A DNA stretch of 64,000 bases from positions 681,347 through 745,346 of the forward strand of contig NZ_JAQGLB010000002.1 in assembly GCF_027853965.1 (NCBI RefSeq), written 5' to 3'. Each line of letters begins with the position of its first letter. Position 1 is the stretch's first letter. Of the stretch, positions 1 to 7,158 are shown piece by piece. Position numbers and translations under genes: made by a program. The notes beneath the pieces are model-generated. The model was not told the DNA's origin. It ran no database searches and saw nothing but the letters and a program-made list of their open reading frames with translations. This DNA comes from Saccharopolyspora indica. Its GTDB lineage: Bacteria; Actinomycetota; Actinomycetes; Mycobacteriales; Pseudonocardiaceae.

Positions 1-1
1 A

Positions 2-538
2 GCCGTAGCCGCCGAGCCGGAAAAGTACCGGCAGATGGCTAAGCCTTTGGGGCATGGCTGGTCATACGGTGGTCGGGCGAAGGGTCTTTCCCGTGCTTCG
101 GGACTGCCGCTGGAAACGTCCGAGACCTTCGTCAACGGTATGGACGCCCAGTTCAAGGTTCTCATTTCCTGGCAGAACCGGGTTCGCGAGTTCGCTCGGA
201 AGAACGGTTACGTTCAGAACGAATGGGGAGGGAAGCTGTGGGTTGAGAAGGGGCGCGAATTTACCCAGAGTCCGGCGCTGCTCGGGCAGAACGGGACGAC
301 GGAAATCGTCTGTGACGCTTTGCTCGCTATGCCGTACCACGTCATCCGACGAGTGAAGGCGCAGATTCACGACGCCATCTTGTTCTCGGTGCCCAAGAAG
401 AACTGGGAAGCCTGCCGGGACTACCTGTTCGAAATCATGGGGACGAAGTTCAAGCCTGCTATCGGCGGGCAGGAGATCGAGTTCCCAGTCGACGCTAAGC
501 CAGCCGGGGAGACCTGGCAGGAAGCCAACCACGCATAA
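2..538 (+). CDS. Family A DNA polymerase, C-terminal fragment (phage)
   Basis: The reading frame is open at the left edge, so only the C-terminal part of the protein is here. It starts in the finger subdomain, where RQMAKPLGHGWSYGG matches the O-helix pattern (R..K...G..YG) of PolA-type polymerases. It ends in the palm, where QIHDAILFSVP matches the usual HDE motif C, with Ala in place of Glu. No nuclease domain is visible because the 5' part lies outside the window. It is followed after 9 bp by an RNA ligase gene on the same strand, the tight packing typical of actinophage replication modules. I infer it is the replicative polymerase of the prophage. The family assignment is good; activity cannot be judged from a fragment. 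Confidence 0.75.
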   Translation, partial: AVAAEPEKYRQMAKPLGHGWSYGGRAKGLSRASGLPLETSETFVNGMDAQFKVLISWQNRVREFARKNGYVQNEWGGKLWVEKGREFTQSPALLGQNGTTEIVCDALLAMPYHVIRRVKAQIHDAILFSVPKKNWEACRDYLFEIMGTKFKPAIGGQEIEFPVDAKPAGETWQEANHA

Positions 539-547
539 GGGGAGAAA

Positions 548-1114
548 ATGAATCAGCCCGAATTCCGGAAGTGGCCCTCCACTCCGCGTCTTTACCGCGA
601 CATCGTGATTACCGAGAAGATCGACGGAACGAACGCCTGCGTCATCATTGCGGAGGACGGCTCCGAGATCTGGGCGCAGAGCCGGAACAAGCTCATTACG
701 CCGGACGATGACAACTTCGGCTTCGCCCGCTGGGTAGAGAACCACGCTGGAGTTCTCGCCGACACGCTTGGCCCTGGCTACCACTACGGGGAATGGTGGG
801 GATCAGGCGTGCAGCGCGGCTACGGCCTGGAGAAGGGCGAGAAGCGGTTCAGCTTGTTCAACGTCGGCCGGTATTCCGACGTAGAGCTGGACATGGTGCC
901 CGGCCTTGGCCTGGTGCCAGTTCTCTACGAGGGTCCGTTCGATCAGGCGGAGATCGAGCAGACGCTTGCGGATCTCGAAGTTCGGGGTTCGGTCGCGGCT
1001 CCTGGATTTATGAAGCCTGAGGGGATCATCGTGTACCACTCCGCAGCTCGCCAGGTTTTCAAGGCGCTGTTGGAAAACGACCACCTCAGCAAGACGGAAG
1101 CGGGCGTGAAGTGA
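548..1114 (+). CDS. RNA ligase family protein (phage)
   Basis: This 188-residue protein has the core motifs of the covalent nucleotidyltransferase superfamily. Motif I is EKIDGTN with the candidate adenylated Lys24, GEWWGSG fits motif III, PEGIIVY fits motif IV and VFKALLEND fits motif V. The length matches a stand-alone adenylyltransferase domain without the extra C-terminal domain of T4 Rnl1. It would join RNA (or nicked nucleic acid) ends using ATP. A ggggagaaa ribosome binding site precedes the ATG. A second, larger RNA ligase lies at 2513-3580, so the element carries two different ligases. The substrate cannot be told from sequence. Confidence 0.8.
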   Translation: MNQPEFRKWPSTPRLYRDIVITEKIDGTNACVIIAEDGSEIWAQSRNKLITPDDDNFGFARWVENHAGVLADTLGPGYHYGEWWGSGVQRGYGLEKGEKRFSLFNVGRYSDVELDMVPGLGLVPVLYEGPFDQAEIEQTLADLEVRGSVAAPGFMKPEGIIVYHSAARQVFKALLENDHLSKTEAGVK

Positions 1115-1311
1115 CTGACCTCGAATACCGAATTCAGACACGCCTGGATTGGGCTTACGAGGACCCCTATTCATTCGGGGAGAGCCCTTTAAACGCTCTT
1201 CGGGCTGTGCTGGACCTCTGCAACTCGATGGAGCTGGCACCGGTCTACGCCGGTATCGCAGCAGATTTCCGAAACACCATCGCCAGGGAGTTGGGAGTGA
1301 TCGGTGCTTAA
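1111..1311 (+). CDS. Small phage protein of unknown function (66 aa)
   Basis: The GTG start overlaps the stop codon of the RNA ligase gene in a GTGA, which indicates translational coupling. The product (TDLEYRIQTRLDWAYEDPYS... to ELGVIGA) is predicted soluble, acidic and helix-rich, with no membrane segment or cysteine motif. I do not recognise the family. Its position inside a compact run of overlapping phage genes supports it as a real gene. Confidence 0.6.
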   Translation: MTDLEYRIQTRLDWAYEDPYSFGESPLNALRAVLDLCNSMELAPVYAGIAADFRNTIARELGVIGA

Positions 1312-1468
1312 CCAGGGTTTCGTGACCATCACGGCGAAGCGTTTGCGAGATCTGGAGGAGGCTTACGAGGAGCTAGCTGCTCTTGAGGCTCACGGGGTCG
1401 ATAACTGGTCCGGCTACAGCGAGGCACTTATCTGTGCTTCGGGTGAGGAATGCGAGATCTGTGGATGA
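1304..1468 (+). CDS. Small phage protein with C-terminal Cys pair (54 aa)
   Basis: This very short gene starts at GTG, overlaps the end of its upstream neighbour by 8 bp and overlaps the start of the next gene. The product has a charged helical middle (RLRDLEEAYEELAALEAH) and ends in CASGEECEICG. The three cysteines near the end could bind a metal, but one CxxC is not enough to claim it. The function is unknown. Support comes from overlap-style packing on both sides rather than from homology. Confidence 0.5.
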   Translation: MLNQGFVTITAKRLRDLEEAYEELAALEAHGVDNWSGYSEALICASGEECEICG

Positions 1469-1730
1469 CGAGACGCCGGACCTTGTAGTCGAGGTCTGCT
1501 CTCACGGAAAACAGAACGACGGCGGTTACACAGCGGTTCCGGAAGGGACCGCTTTTTCATTCCCGGCCTGCGGTCGAACTCATGTCGCGACTCGGGACAA
1601 GTACGAGGTCGATCCGCGGTGGGTCGAGGAACAGGAACGGCTGAAGGTGATGCGCGAGCGGGCCGCTAAGGCTCGTGCAGCTCGATTGGAGGGGTGGGAT
1701 GAACGGCGGCGAAGTCGAACAGCTCGTTGA
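1461..1730 (+). CDS. Small phage protein of unknown function (89 aa)
   Basis: I chose GTG at 1461 because it overlaps the previous stop by a few bases, like the other junctions in this run; an upstream in-frame start exists but would lie deep inside the previous gene. The product begins MDDETPDLVVEVCSHGK. Its C-terminal half is highly basic and probably helical (VMRERAAKARAARLEGWDER), suggesting nucleic acid or protein contact. The family is not recognised. Confidence 0.5.
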   Translation: MDDETPDLVVEVCSHGKQNDGGYTAVPEGTAFSFPACGRTHVATRDKYEVDPRWVEEQERLKVMRERAAKARAARLEGWDERRRSRTAR

Positions 1731-1878
1731 TGAGTTCACCGCAGACGTCTTCGACGCTGCAGAGGGCGTCTACACGGAAACGATGTGCGGCCCCGCAGGA
1801 TGCTGCGGAGATCTGCACGGGGCACTTCAGGTTGCTATCCGATACACGATCAAGAGGTTGGGCAGTGGAGCGGCCTGA
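1699..1878 (+). CDS. Small acidic phage protein (59 aa)
   Basis: The ATG at 1699 follows a strong ggaggggtggg ribosome binding site that lies inside the 3' end of the previous gene. The product (MNGGEVEQLVDEFTADVF... ending RLGSGAA) contains the compact cysteine cluster MCGPAGCCGD. No family is recognised. The gene overlaps both neighbours, as is usual in this block. Confidence 0.5.
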   Translation: MNGGEVEQLVDEFTADVFDAAEGVYTETMCGPAGCCGDLHGALQVAIRYTIKRLGSGAA

Positions 1879-2257
1879 TTGGGATGAGTACTTCCTGCAA
1901 ATCGCTGAGGCGGTGGCCGCTCGCTCTGACTGCGAGCGGTCCCGCGTCGGCGCTGTAGTCGTCCAGGAAAGGCGAATTCGTGGAACCGGTTACAACGGAG
2001 CCCCAGCTGGTACTCCGGGGTGTCGCACCTGCCCAAGGAGAATGGCGGAGGTTAGACCTGGTTCTGATTACGACTCAGGCGCAGGCCAATGCGTCGCTAT
2101 TCACGCCGAAGCGAACGCACTTCTCTACTGCGACCGAGAAGACCTCATCGGCGCAGACCTCTACATCACCCGAGAGCCTTGCTACGGATGCCGAAAGCTG
2201 ATTGCAGGTGCGGGCATCAGTCGAGTCATTACACCTGAAGGGGAGATCGAAGCATGA
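1865..2257 (+). CDS. dCMP deaminase family protein (ComEB-like)
   Basis: This zinc-dependent cytidine/deoxycytidylate deaminase is 130 aa from the GTG at 1865. Zinc ligand and catalytic motifs are clear: HAEANAL (His80, Glu82) and EPCYGC (Cys106, Cys109). The N-terminus (WDEYFLQIAEAVAARSDCER) matches dCMP deaminases. It would convert dCMP to dUMP, feeding dTMP synthesis or nucleotide modification during phage replication. A longer frame upstream is open but would overlap two earlier genes, and the GTG fits the overlapping organisation. The following lipoprotein gene overlaps its stop in an ATGA. Confidence 0.85.
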   Translation: MERPDWDEYFLQIAEAVAARSDCERSRVGAVVVQERRIRGTGYNGAPAGTPGCRTCPRRMAEVRPGSDYDSGAGQCVAIHAEANALLYCDREDLIGADLYITREPCYGCRKLIAGAGISRVITPEGEIEA

Positions 2258-2427
2258 AGAAGTTCGCGCTTATCGCGGTCCTGGCCGCTCCGATTTTGGC
2301 GGGGTGCGGAAACAGCGAGGGAAGCACATTCGTGGACACCTGGTGTGAAGGTTCTGACAAGGTATTCATCTATTCAGGAACCGGTATCTACGTGATTCCT
2401 GATCACCGCGGCTGCGAGCGGCGGTGA
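2254..2427 (+). CDS. Small prophage-encoded lipoprotein (57 aa)
   Basis: The ATG overlaps the stop of the deaminase gene (ATGA). The product begins MKKFALIAVLAAPILAGCGN, a short signal peptide with a lipobox (ILAGC), so the mature protein of about 40 residues would be anchored by a lipidated Cys17. Two further cysteines could form a disulfide outside the membrane. Surface lipoproteins are uncommon in phage replication modules; known cases act in superinfection exclusion. That role is an inference here. Confidence 0.65.
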   Translation: MKKFALIAVLAAPILAGCGNSEGSTFVDTWCEGSDKVFIYSGTGIYVIPDHRGCERR

Positions 2428-2516
2428 CTGACGCAGCTCTTCAACTCATAGCGATTCTGTTGCTGGTAGCGGCCGGGTATGCACTCGGCCGCTTTGTGTC
2501 TAAGGAGAGAGAATGA
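2424..2516 (+). CDS. Single-pass membrane micropeptide (30 aa)
   Basis: This 30-codon frame starts at GTG overlapping the lipoprotein stop and ends in an ATGA shared with the following RNA ligase gene. It encodes MTDAALQLIAILLLVAAGYA followed by LGRFVSKERE, which is one hydrophobic helix with a short basic tail. It may simply couple translation of its neighbours, or be a small membrane protein that works with the adjacent lipoprotein. Both ends are coupled, which supports it as translated despite its size. Confidence 0.5.
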   Translation: MTDAALQLIAILLLVAAGYALGRFVSKERE

Positions 2517-3580
2517 AGCTTCACGAACTGCTCGACATGACGGAGCTGAACGAGATGATCGAGCAGAAGTTCATCCGGGTGCAGCGCCACCCGGATTACC
2601 CGCTGTCGATCTACAACTACACCGACAAGGCAGTTATTTTCCACGTGTGGAACAAGGTCACTAAGACCTGCCGGGGCCTGATTGTGGATGATGAAGGAAC
2701 CATTGTCGCCCGGCCGTTTCCGAAGTTCTTCAACTACGGTGAAGCGGAAAGCAAGACGTACAAGGAGTACGAGCGAGTCACGGTCTCTGACAAGCTGGAC
2801 GGGTCGCTCGGGATTCTGTACCCGACCCCTGACGGCCAGTGGGCAATTGCAACCCGCGGTTCGTTCACCTCGGACCAGGCTCTCCACGCCACTGCGGTTC
2901 TCCAGGAGAAGTATTCGGATGCCCTGTTCCAGGAGTCGGAGACGTGGCTGTTCGAGATCATCTATCCGGAGAATCGGATTGTGGTTGATTACGACGGTTT
3001 GGATGACCTTGTTCTGATCGGAGCCGTGCACAAGGAATCCGGGCTGATCTACCCCGCCCGGTACTTCGAGAAGGAGGACTGGTCCGGACCGCAGGCCGAG
3101 GAGTTCGAGTACTCCACGCTCGAAGAAGCGCTGGCTGCTCCGAGCCGGCCGGGCCGTGAGGGTCTAGTGGTTCTGTTCTACGAGACGCAGACGATGCTGA
3201 AGCTCAAGCAAGCGGACTACCTCCGGCTGCACAAGATCGTGACCGGTCTGAATGAGCACGTTGTTTGGGAGCACATCCAAAATGCGTGGCTGGTCCGCGA
3301 TCTGCTGGAGTGCCTTCCCGACGAGTTCCATGGCTGGGTTCTGCGAGTGGCCGATGACCTGTTCGGGAAGTGGTACGACCTGAACGACGAGATCCAGGAT
3401 CGGTTTAGCGAGCTGGTGAGCCACGGCCTTACCGAGGGGCCTCGAAAGGACTTCGCTCTTGCAGTGAAGGATCTGCCTCCGGTTGTTAAGGCAAGCCTGT
3501 TCAAGTTGCTGGATGGCCAGAATCCGCAGGCTTTGATCTGGAAGGCGATCGAGCCGAAGAAGAACACGTTCGTTCATTGA
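2513..3580 (+). CDS. T4 Rnl1-like RNA ligase
   Basis: This 355-residue protein matches T4 RNA ligase 1 in length and motif order. Motif I is SDKLDGSLG with candidate adenylated Lys94 (Lys99 in T4 Rnl1), preceded by CRGLIVDDEG. A TRGSF block follows, then motif IV REGLVVLF and motif V MLKLKQADYL. A roughly 120-residue helical C-terminal domain follows, as in Rnl1, where it helps recognise tRNA. In T4, Rnl1 reseals tRNAs cut in the anticodon loop by host anticodon nucleases. The next gene is a polynucleotide kinase/phosphatase, the partner enzyme of that pathway, which makes the same role here likely. Confidence 0.88.
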   Translation: MKLHELLDMTELNEMIEQKFIRVQRHPDYPLSIYNYTDKAVIFHVWNKVTKTCRGLIVDDEGTIVARPFPKFFNYGEAESKTYKEYERVTVSDKLDGSLGILYPTPDGQWAIATRGSFTSDQALHATAVLQEKYSDALFQESETWLFEIIYPENRIVVDYDGLDDLVLIGAVHKESGLIYPARYFEKEDWSGPQAEEFEYSTLEEALAAPSRPGREGLVVLFYETQTMLKLKQADYLRLHKIVTGLNEHVVWEHIQNAWLVRDLLECLPDEFHGWVLRVADDLFGKWYDLNDEIQDRFSELVSHGLTEGPRKDFALAVKDLPPVVKASLFKLLDGQNPQALIWKAIEPKKNTFVH

Positions 3581-3605
3581 GTTGACATTAACGTAAGGGG
3601 AGAAA

Positions 3606-4517
3606 ATGAAGGAACTGTTCGTGTACCGCGGCTTGCCGGGCAGCGGCAAGACCACTCGGGCTCGGGAACTCCAGGCGGCGACCGGCGCTTGCTTGGTCGG
3701 CCGGGACCACCTTCGGAAGCTGCTGTTCGGGAAGTTCGTCGGACTAACCCAGGCGCAGGAGAACGAAGTCACCAAGGTTCAGGAGCGGCTGATCCGAGAC
3801 GCACTGCGGAGCGACCAGCCCGCGATCGTGGACGACATGAACCTGCGGGCTCGATACGTTCGCCGGTTCATGGAGATTGCGGAGCAGGAAGGGGCGCAGA
3901 TCTCCGTCATCGACCTGACGAACGTCGAACTCGCGTGGTGCGAGTTCAACGACCGCAGTCGAGAGAGGTCGGTCGGCTGGGAGGTGATCGAAGACCTTCA
4001 CCGAAGGTTCATCGAGGGGAGGGAATACCCCCTTCCGCTTCCAGAACTGCCGGAGAAGCCGTCTGAGCTCTTGACGTACAAGCCGCCCGAGGGCGGACAG
4101 CCGGCGATCATCGTGGACATCGACGGGACCGTTGCGAAGATGGACGGGCGTTCCCCGTACGACTATTCCCGCGTCTCCGAGGATCTGCCGAACGAGCCTG
4201 TAATCGGAATTGTCTTGATGTATCACGCGATGGGTTACGAGATCCTGTTCACCTCTGGTCGGCCGGAAACCTGCCGTGCCGACACGGTGTTGTGGATCAA
4301 GGAACACCTTGGCTTCGGATGGGGTGCCGACTACGAGCTGATGATGCGTAACGCTGGAGATCACCGGAAAGATAACGTAGTGAAGAAGGAGCTGTTTGAC
4401 CGCTTCATCCGGAACCACTACCGGGTCGCGATCGTCCTGGACGACCGGGACCAGGTGGTGGAGATGTGGCGATCGCTCGGGCTGACCTGCCTCCAGGTGG
4501 CCCCTGGGAATTTCTGA
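3606..4517 (+). CDS. Bifunctional polynucleotide 5'-kinase / 3'-phosphatase (T4 Pnkp-like)
   Basis: The N-terminal P-loop kinase has Walker A GLPGSGKTT at residues 9-17 and a following GRDHLR with Asp34, the likely general base (Asp35 in T4). The C-terminal half is a HAD phosphatase with IIVDIDGTVA (Asp171, Asp173) and later FTSGRPE and LDDRDQVV motifs. Total length, 303 aa, is that of T4 Pnkp. It would add 5' phosphate and remove 3' phosphate or cyclic phosphate at RNA breaks, giving ends the ligase can seal. It lies 25 bp after the Rnl1-like gene with its own ggggagaaa site. The pair forms a complete RNA end-healing and sealing set. Confidence 0.9.
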   Translation: MKELFVYRGLPGSGKTTRARELQAATGACLVGRDHLRKLLFGKFVGLTQAQENEVTKVQERLIRDALRSDQPAIVDDMNLRARYVRRFMEIAEQEGAQISVIDLTNVELAWCEFNDRSRERSVGWEVIEDLHRRFIEGREYPLPLPELPEKPSELLTYKPPEGGQPAIIVDIDGTVAKMDGRSPYDYSRVSEDLPNEPVIGIVLMYHAMGYEILFTSGRPETCRADTVLWIKEHLGFGWGADYELMMRNAGDHRKDNVVKKELFDRFIRNHYRVAIVLDDRDQVVEMWRSLGLTCLQVAPGNF

Positions 4518-4527
4518 GGAGACAGAA

Positions 4528-4896
4528 GTGAAGAGGTCGCTGCTAGTCGTCGGAACCGCCCTGGCGGTCAGCGGGTGCGCGCCGAGCATCCCGGCTGCAC
4601 CGCGGCCTCCGGCCGAGACCGTGACGGTTGCGGCGCAGCCGGAGGCCGAAGCCACGTCAGGCGACATCGGCGACGGCACCCACATCGTCGGCAGCGACAT
4701 CGAGCCCGGCACCTACAGCACGGACGGCCCCAGCAACGACCGGCGAGCCTGCTCCTGGGCTCGCTTGTCGGACACGACGGGCGATACTTCGTCGTACCTC
4801 GCGAGCGGGTACGAGAAGGGGAAGGCGACCGTCACGATCAAGGAATCGGACGGGGCTTTCCGAACTCAGGGAGGATGCACCTGGGTCAAGAAGTGA
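4528..4896 (+). CDS. Prophage lipoprotein (122 aa)
   Basis: The GTG start follows a gaggagac site 10 bp after the Pnkp gene. The signal peptide MKRSLLVVGTALAVSGC carries a lipobox with Cys17. The linker is Pro/Ala/Glu-rich, and the folded part begins near GDIGDGTHIVGSDIEPGTY, a pattern common in small actinobacterial surface lipoproteins of unknown function, followed by CSWARLSD and a final CTWVKK. It is the last gene before a strong terminator. A role in superinfection exclusion or lysogenic conversion is possible but not shown. Confidence 0.7.
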   Translation: MKRSLLVVGTALAVSGCAPSIPAAPRPPAETVTVAAQPEAEATSGDIGDGTHIVGSDIEPGTYSTDGPSNDRRACSWARLSDTTGDTSSYLASGYEKGKATVTIKESDGAFRTQGGCTWVKK

Positions 4897-4977
4897 CTGG
4901 TACGCTGTCGCCGTTCTGACAGCACCGGACACCGCAAGGCGTCACCGATGGCATTCTACCGTTGCAGAACAATGATT

Positions 4978-5015
4978 GAGCCCCTGGCTGGACTCCCAGC
5001 CAGGGGCTCTTTTTT
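4978..5015 (+). terminator. Intrinsic terminator after the phage RNA-repair operon
   Basis: Perfect 14-bp stem gagcccctggctgg / ccagccaggggctc with a 4-base loop, followed directly by seven T residues. It closes the plus-strand gene run that ends with the lipoprotein gene. Confidence 0.9.
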
Positions 5016-5095
5016 CGTTTCACAGGAGAATCACCTGCGGACACCTTGGGTTCAGATTGCTACTAGCGGGCAACGCCTCGGGGTACGGTCCGAGC

Positions 5096-5944
5096 ATGAT
5101 CGAGGATGAAGAGCGGGGGATACCGAGACGGGTTGCAACCCCGACGCAGGTGCACCTGACGGACGAGCGGGTGCTGCTGGCTGGTCGGGATGTTGCCGAC
5201 CCGTCAGGGGAGACGCGCATCGTGGTCCAGCGGCCCATGGTGATGCTCTGGTACCAAGACGGCACGCTGGTCGCGCACCCTGACCTGTCATCGGCCGTCG
5301 TGGACGACTGGCTGAAGTCCGATGAGATGGACATCGACTCGGTTCAGTACATCCCAGGTGATCCGGAAGAGCAGATCCCTGGAATTCGGGAAATAGCGGA
5401 TAACTTCGGTACTTTGTACCTGAAGGCCATGGGTGCATTCATTCGCGAGAAGGGCGGAGCTGCTGAGTATTGGAAGTCTCACGTGCACGGCCCATTCGAC
5501 CCCGGCCGGCGTCCAGAAAAGACGCGCGAGTGGGACACGCTACTTCGAATGATCGACGCTTATTTCGGCGATAGAGTTAGGCTGGATGACAGGCCGCGGT
5601 TGGACGACATTGTCCTAGTGCCGATGCTCCAGCGGGAATTCGAGATGCTGTGCGAGGGAACCTACTTCTCGGACTACCAAAATAGCGGGAACCGAGGTCC
5701 GCACGAGTACCTTCTTCGTGAGCTGGTGCTGACTATGCGATTTAGGGGAGGGAATCTGTCGAAGAAACCCTTCACGGAAGAATCGCTCAGGGAGGCGTTT
5801 GACCAATCGTACCCTGGAATGGACATCATGGTGGCAAGGCTCGCGCAAGGAGTTAGAGAGCTCTGGAGACAATGGGGGCTGGATGGCACGGCCGAGGAGC
5901 GCAGGAAGCGGAAGGCTCGCGAGAATGATGAATTGACACCCTGA
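5096..5944 (+). CDS. Prophage protein of unknown function (282 aa)
   Basis: I chose the ATG at 5096 because an upstream in-frame extension would start inside the preceding terminator hairpin. The product begins MIEDEERGIPRRV, is predicted soluble, and has no signal peptide or membrane segment. Visible features are a middle stretch ADNFGTLYLKAMGAFIREK, an acidic DYQNSGNRGPHEYLLRE region and a lysine/arginine-rich C-terminus (ERRKRKARENDE). I do not recognise the family. It stands alone between two strong terminators, the position of an independently transcribed lysogenic accessory gene. Confidence 0.65.
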   Translation: MIEDEERGIPRRVATPTQVHLTDERVLLAGRDVADPSGETRIVVQRPMVMLWYQDGTLVAHPDLSSAVVDDWLKSDEMDIDSVQYIPGDPEEQIPGIREIADNFGTLYLKAMGAFIREKGGAAEYWKSHVHGPFDPGRRPEKTREWDTLLRMIDAYFGDRVRLDDRPRLDDIVLVPMLQREFEMLCEGTYFSDYQNSGNRGPHEYLLRELVLTMRFRGGNLSKKPFTEESLREAFDQSYPGMDIMVARLAQGVRELWRQWGLDGTAEERRKRKARENDELTP

Positions 5945-5958
5945 CTGAATACGTACGT

Positions 5959-6000
5959 AAAGACCCCCTCCCGGCCGGTATCCGGGAGGGGGTCTTTTTG
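5959..6000 (+). terminator. Intrinsic terminator between convergent transcripts
   Basis: A 16-bp stem aaagaccccctcccgg / ccgggagggggtcttt with a 7-base loop and flanking A and T runs, so it can act in both directions. It separates the plus-strand gene ending at 5944 from the minus-strand run that ends at 6012. Confidence 0.88.
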
Positions 6001-6011
6001 TGTTTCAGGAC

Positions 6012-6125
6012 TTAGTAGTGCATCGACCGACGCCAGGCTGTGGCCTTCTGCTCCTCGGTCAGTCCGAAGTCCTTCTCGGCCTCTTCCTCTTTCTGTGGCT
6101 GGTTCTTGTCGTCATTGTCACTCAT
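6012..6125 (-). CDS. Small acidic/charged phage protein (37 aa)
   Basis: ATG-initiated frame with an aaggagaacc ribosome binding site just upstream. The product is MSDNDDKNQPQKEEEAEKDF followed by a TEEQKATAWRRS segment, highly charged and likely disordered or helical. It is the last of a series of minus-strand microgenes that share strong ribosome binding sites. Function unknown. Confidence 0.5.
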   Translation of the reverse strand: MSDNDDKNQPQKEEEAEKDFGLTEEQKATAWRRSMHY

Positions 6126-6134
6126 GGTTCTCCT

Positions 6135-6236
6135 TCAGAGCTGAGGTCCGACGTTGGGCCAGATCGTGGTTCCGTTATAGTCGTGATCCGGCTTGATCTC
6201 TTCGTTCTCCTGGGTTTCTTCCTTCGGCTCTTCCAT
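6135..6236 (-). CDS. Small acidic phage protein (33 aa)
   Basis: The start ATG is preceded by gaggagaga. The product MEEPKEETQENEEIKPDHDY ends in TIWPNVGPQL; the first half is glutamate-rich. It lies 9 bp from the next downstream microgene on the same strand. No family recognised; support is the ribosome binding site and regular spacing. Confidence 0.45.
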   Translation of the reverse strand: MEEPKEETQENEEIKPDHDYNGTTIWPNVGPQL

Positions 6237-6244
6237 TTCTCTCC

Positions 6245-6304
6245 TCATTTCTTCTTGGTGCCGACAAAGATCCAGTTGCCTTCGGGTTCTTGCTCGTCGC
6301 TCAT
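6245..6304 (-). CDS. Phage microprotein (19 aa)
   Basis: A 19-residue frame, MSDEQEPEGNWIFVGTKKK, with a very strong ggaaggaggaa ribosome binding site directly upstream and a stop just before the next microgene's ribosome binding site. It may be a true micropeptide or a translational relay. Too short for homology. Confidence 0.4.
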   Translation of the reverse strand: MSDEQEPEGNWIFVGTKKK

Positions 6305-6325
6305 TTCCTCCTTCCGGGCTGATGA

Positions 6326-6565
6326 TTAGAAAGGGATCCATGGCCCAGGAGCCATAAGAGTTTTATTCAGCCAGTTAACGGAATCATAGTAGGCGTACCG
6401 GAACATGAGATAGTCCCAGAATGCGAACCGCACAAACGCAGGCAAAACAACGAATATGACCCATAGTCCGACAACGAATAAGATTGGATACGCGATGAGC
6501 TTCAGCATGCCCCTCGGTGGTTTCTGTTGGTCGTCTCCATTGGAAAGAGGGGCCAACCCGCCCAT
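6326..6565 (-). CDS. Small membrane protein, prophage (79 aa)
   Basis: The product has one or two hydrophobic helices (MLKLIAYPILFVVGLWVIFV and FVRFAFWDYLMFRYAYY) followed by a short polar end. An internal ATG at residue 20 would give a 60-aa protein starting right at the first helix, and the two starts cannot be separated by ribosome binding site quality. It heads the block of microgenes at 6012-6304. Function unknown. Confidence 0.5.
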   Translation of the reverse strand: MGGLAPLSNGDDQQKPPRGMLKLIAYPILFVVGLWVIFVVLPAFVRFAFWDYLMFRYAYYDSVNWLNKTLMAPGPWIPF

Positions 6566-6647
6566 GCCCCACGCTGCGGACGGATCGGCCCCTCAGCGGA
6601 CACACACCCAGCTCCACCACAGGGCGCATGTCCGGGCCTCTAGCCCC

Positions 6648-7049
6648 CTACGCGGCCCATGCGGTACTCTCCGGCACGGCCCCGGGCGGTCCGGCTAGGT
6701 AACGACTAGCCGGAACGTCCGGGGCTTTCTTGCTGAACTCCGCAGACGGATTCTGATCCTGGGTGGGCCACTGGATATCGCCCAGCAGCATTTTCAGCGG
6801 CGAATCGAGCCGGGGCATTCGGATCGTTGGGATCGTCGGAATCGTGGTGTCCCGTATGTTGTCCCGCCAGAAGAGGCAGTTATCGCATAAAGAATAACCG
6901 TCAGAGGCATCTGGAAACTCGCCCTGCCGTTTATGGACGGGGCCCCTAACGTAGTGATGGCACAATGCCCGGACAGGGTCACCATAGTATTTGACGAGGT
7001 GCCAGCGGGATTCATGGACGCTCAGCACCCACGCGGTAGTGTCGATCAA
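6648..7049 (-). CDS. Prophage protein with CxxC (133 aa)
   Basis: I place the start at the TTG that overlaps the stop of the upstream membrane micropeptide in a TTGA, suggesting coupling; the frame is open further upstream but without a good start. The product contains HLVKYYGDPVRALCHHYV and later DGYSLCDNCLFWRDN. The CHH and CxxC elements could form a zinc site. A Thr/Ile/Pro stretch follows. A hairpin (ccggctag/ctagccgg, about 6692-6714) lies within the 3' end of the gene. Family not recognised. Confidence 0.5.
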   Translation of the reverse strand: MIDTTAWVLSVHESRWHLVKYYGDPVRALCHHYVRGPVHKRQGEFPDASDGYSLCDNCLFWRDNIRDTTIPTIPTIRMPRLDSPLKMLLGDIQWPTQDQNPSAEFSKKAPDVPASRYLAGPPGAVPESTAWAA

Positions 7050-7156
7050 GATATTTTCCCGCTCTTGCCTTTGGGGTCGTGCGGTTGTGGATTCGGCCCC
7101 CAAGCCATAAACAGCAGGGCCACAATCAGGATGAGGACTAGTGCTACCCCGAGCAT
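7046..7156 (-). CDS. Single-pass membrane micropeptide (36 aa)
   Basis: ATG start with a strong ggggaggtg ribosome binding site. The product MLGVALVLILIVALLFMAWG followed by PNPQPHDPKGKSGKIS is one transmembrane helix with a polar basic tail. It follows the previous gene by 2 bp and overlaps the next one, so the three are probably one transcript. Confidence 0.55.
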   Translation of the reverse strand: MLGVALVLILIVALLFMAWGPNPQPHDPKGKSGKIS

Positions 7157-7158
7157 GA

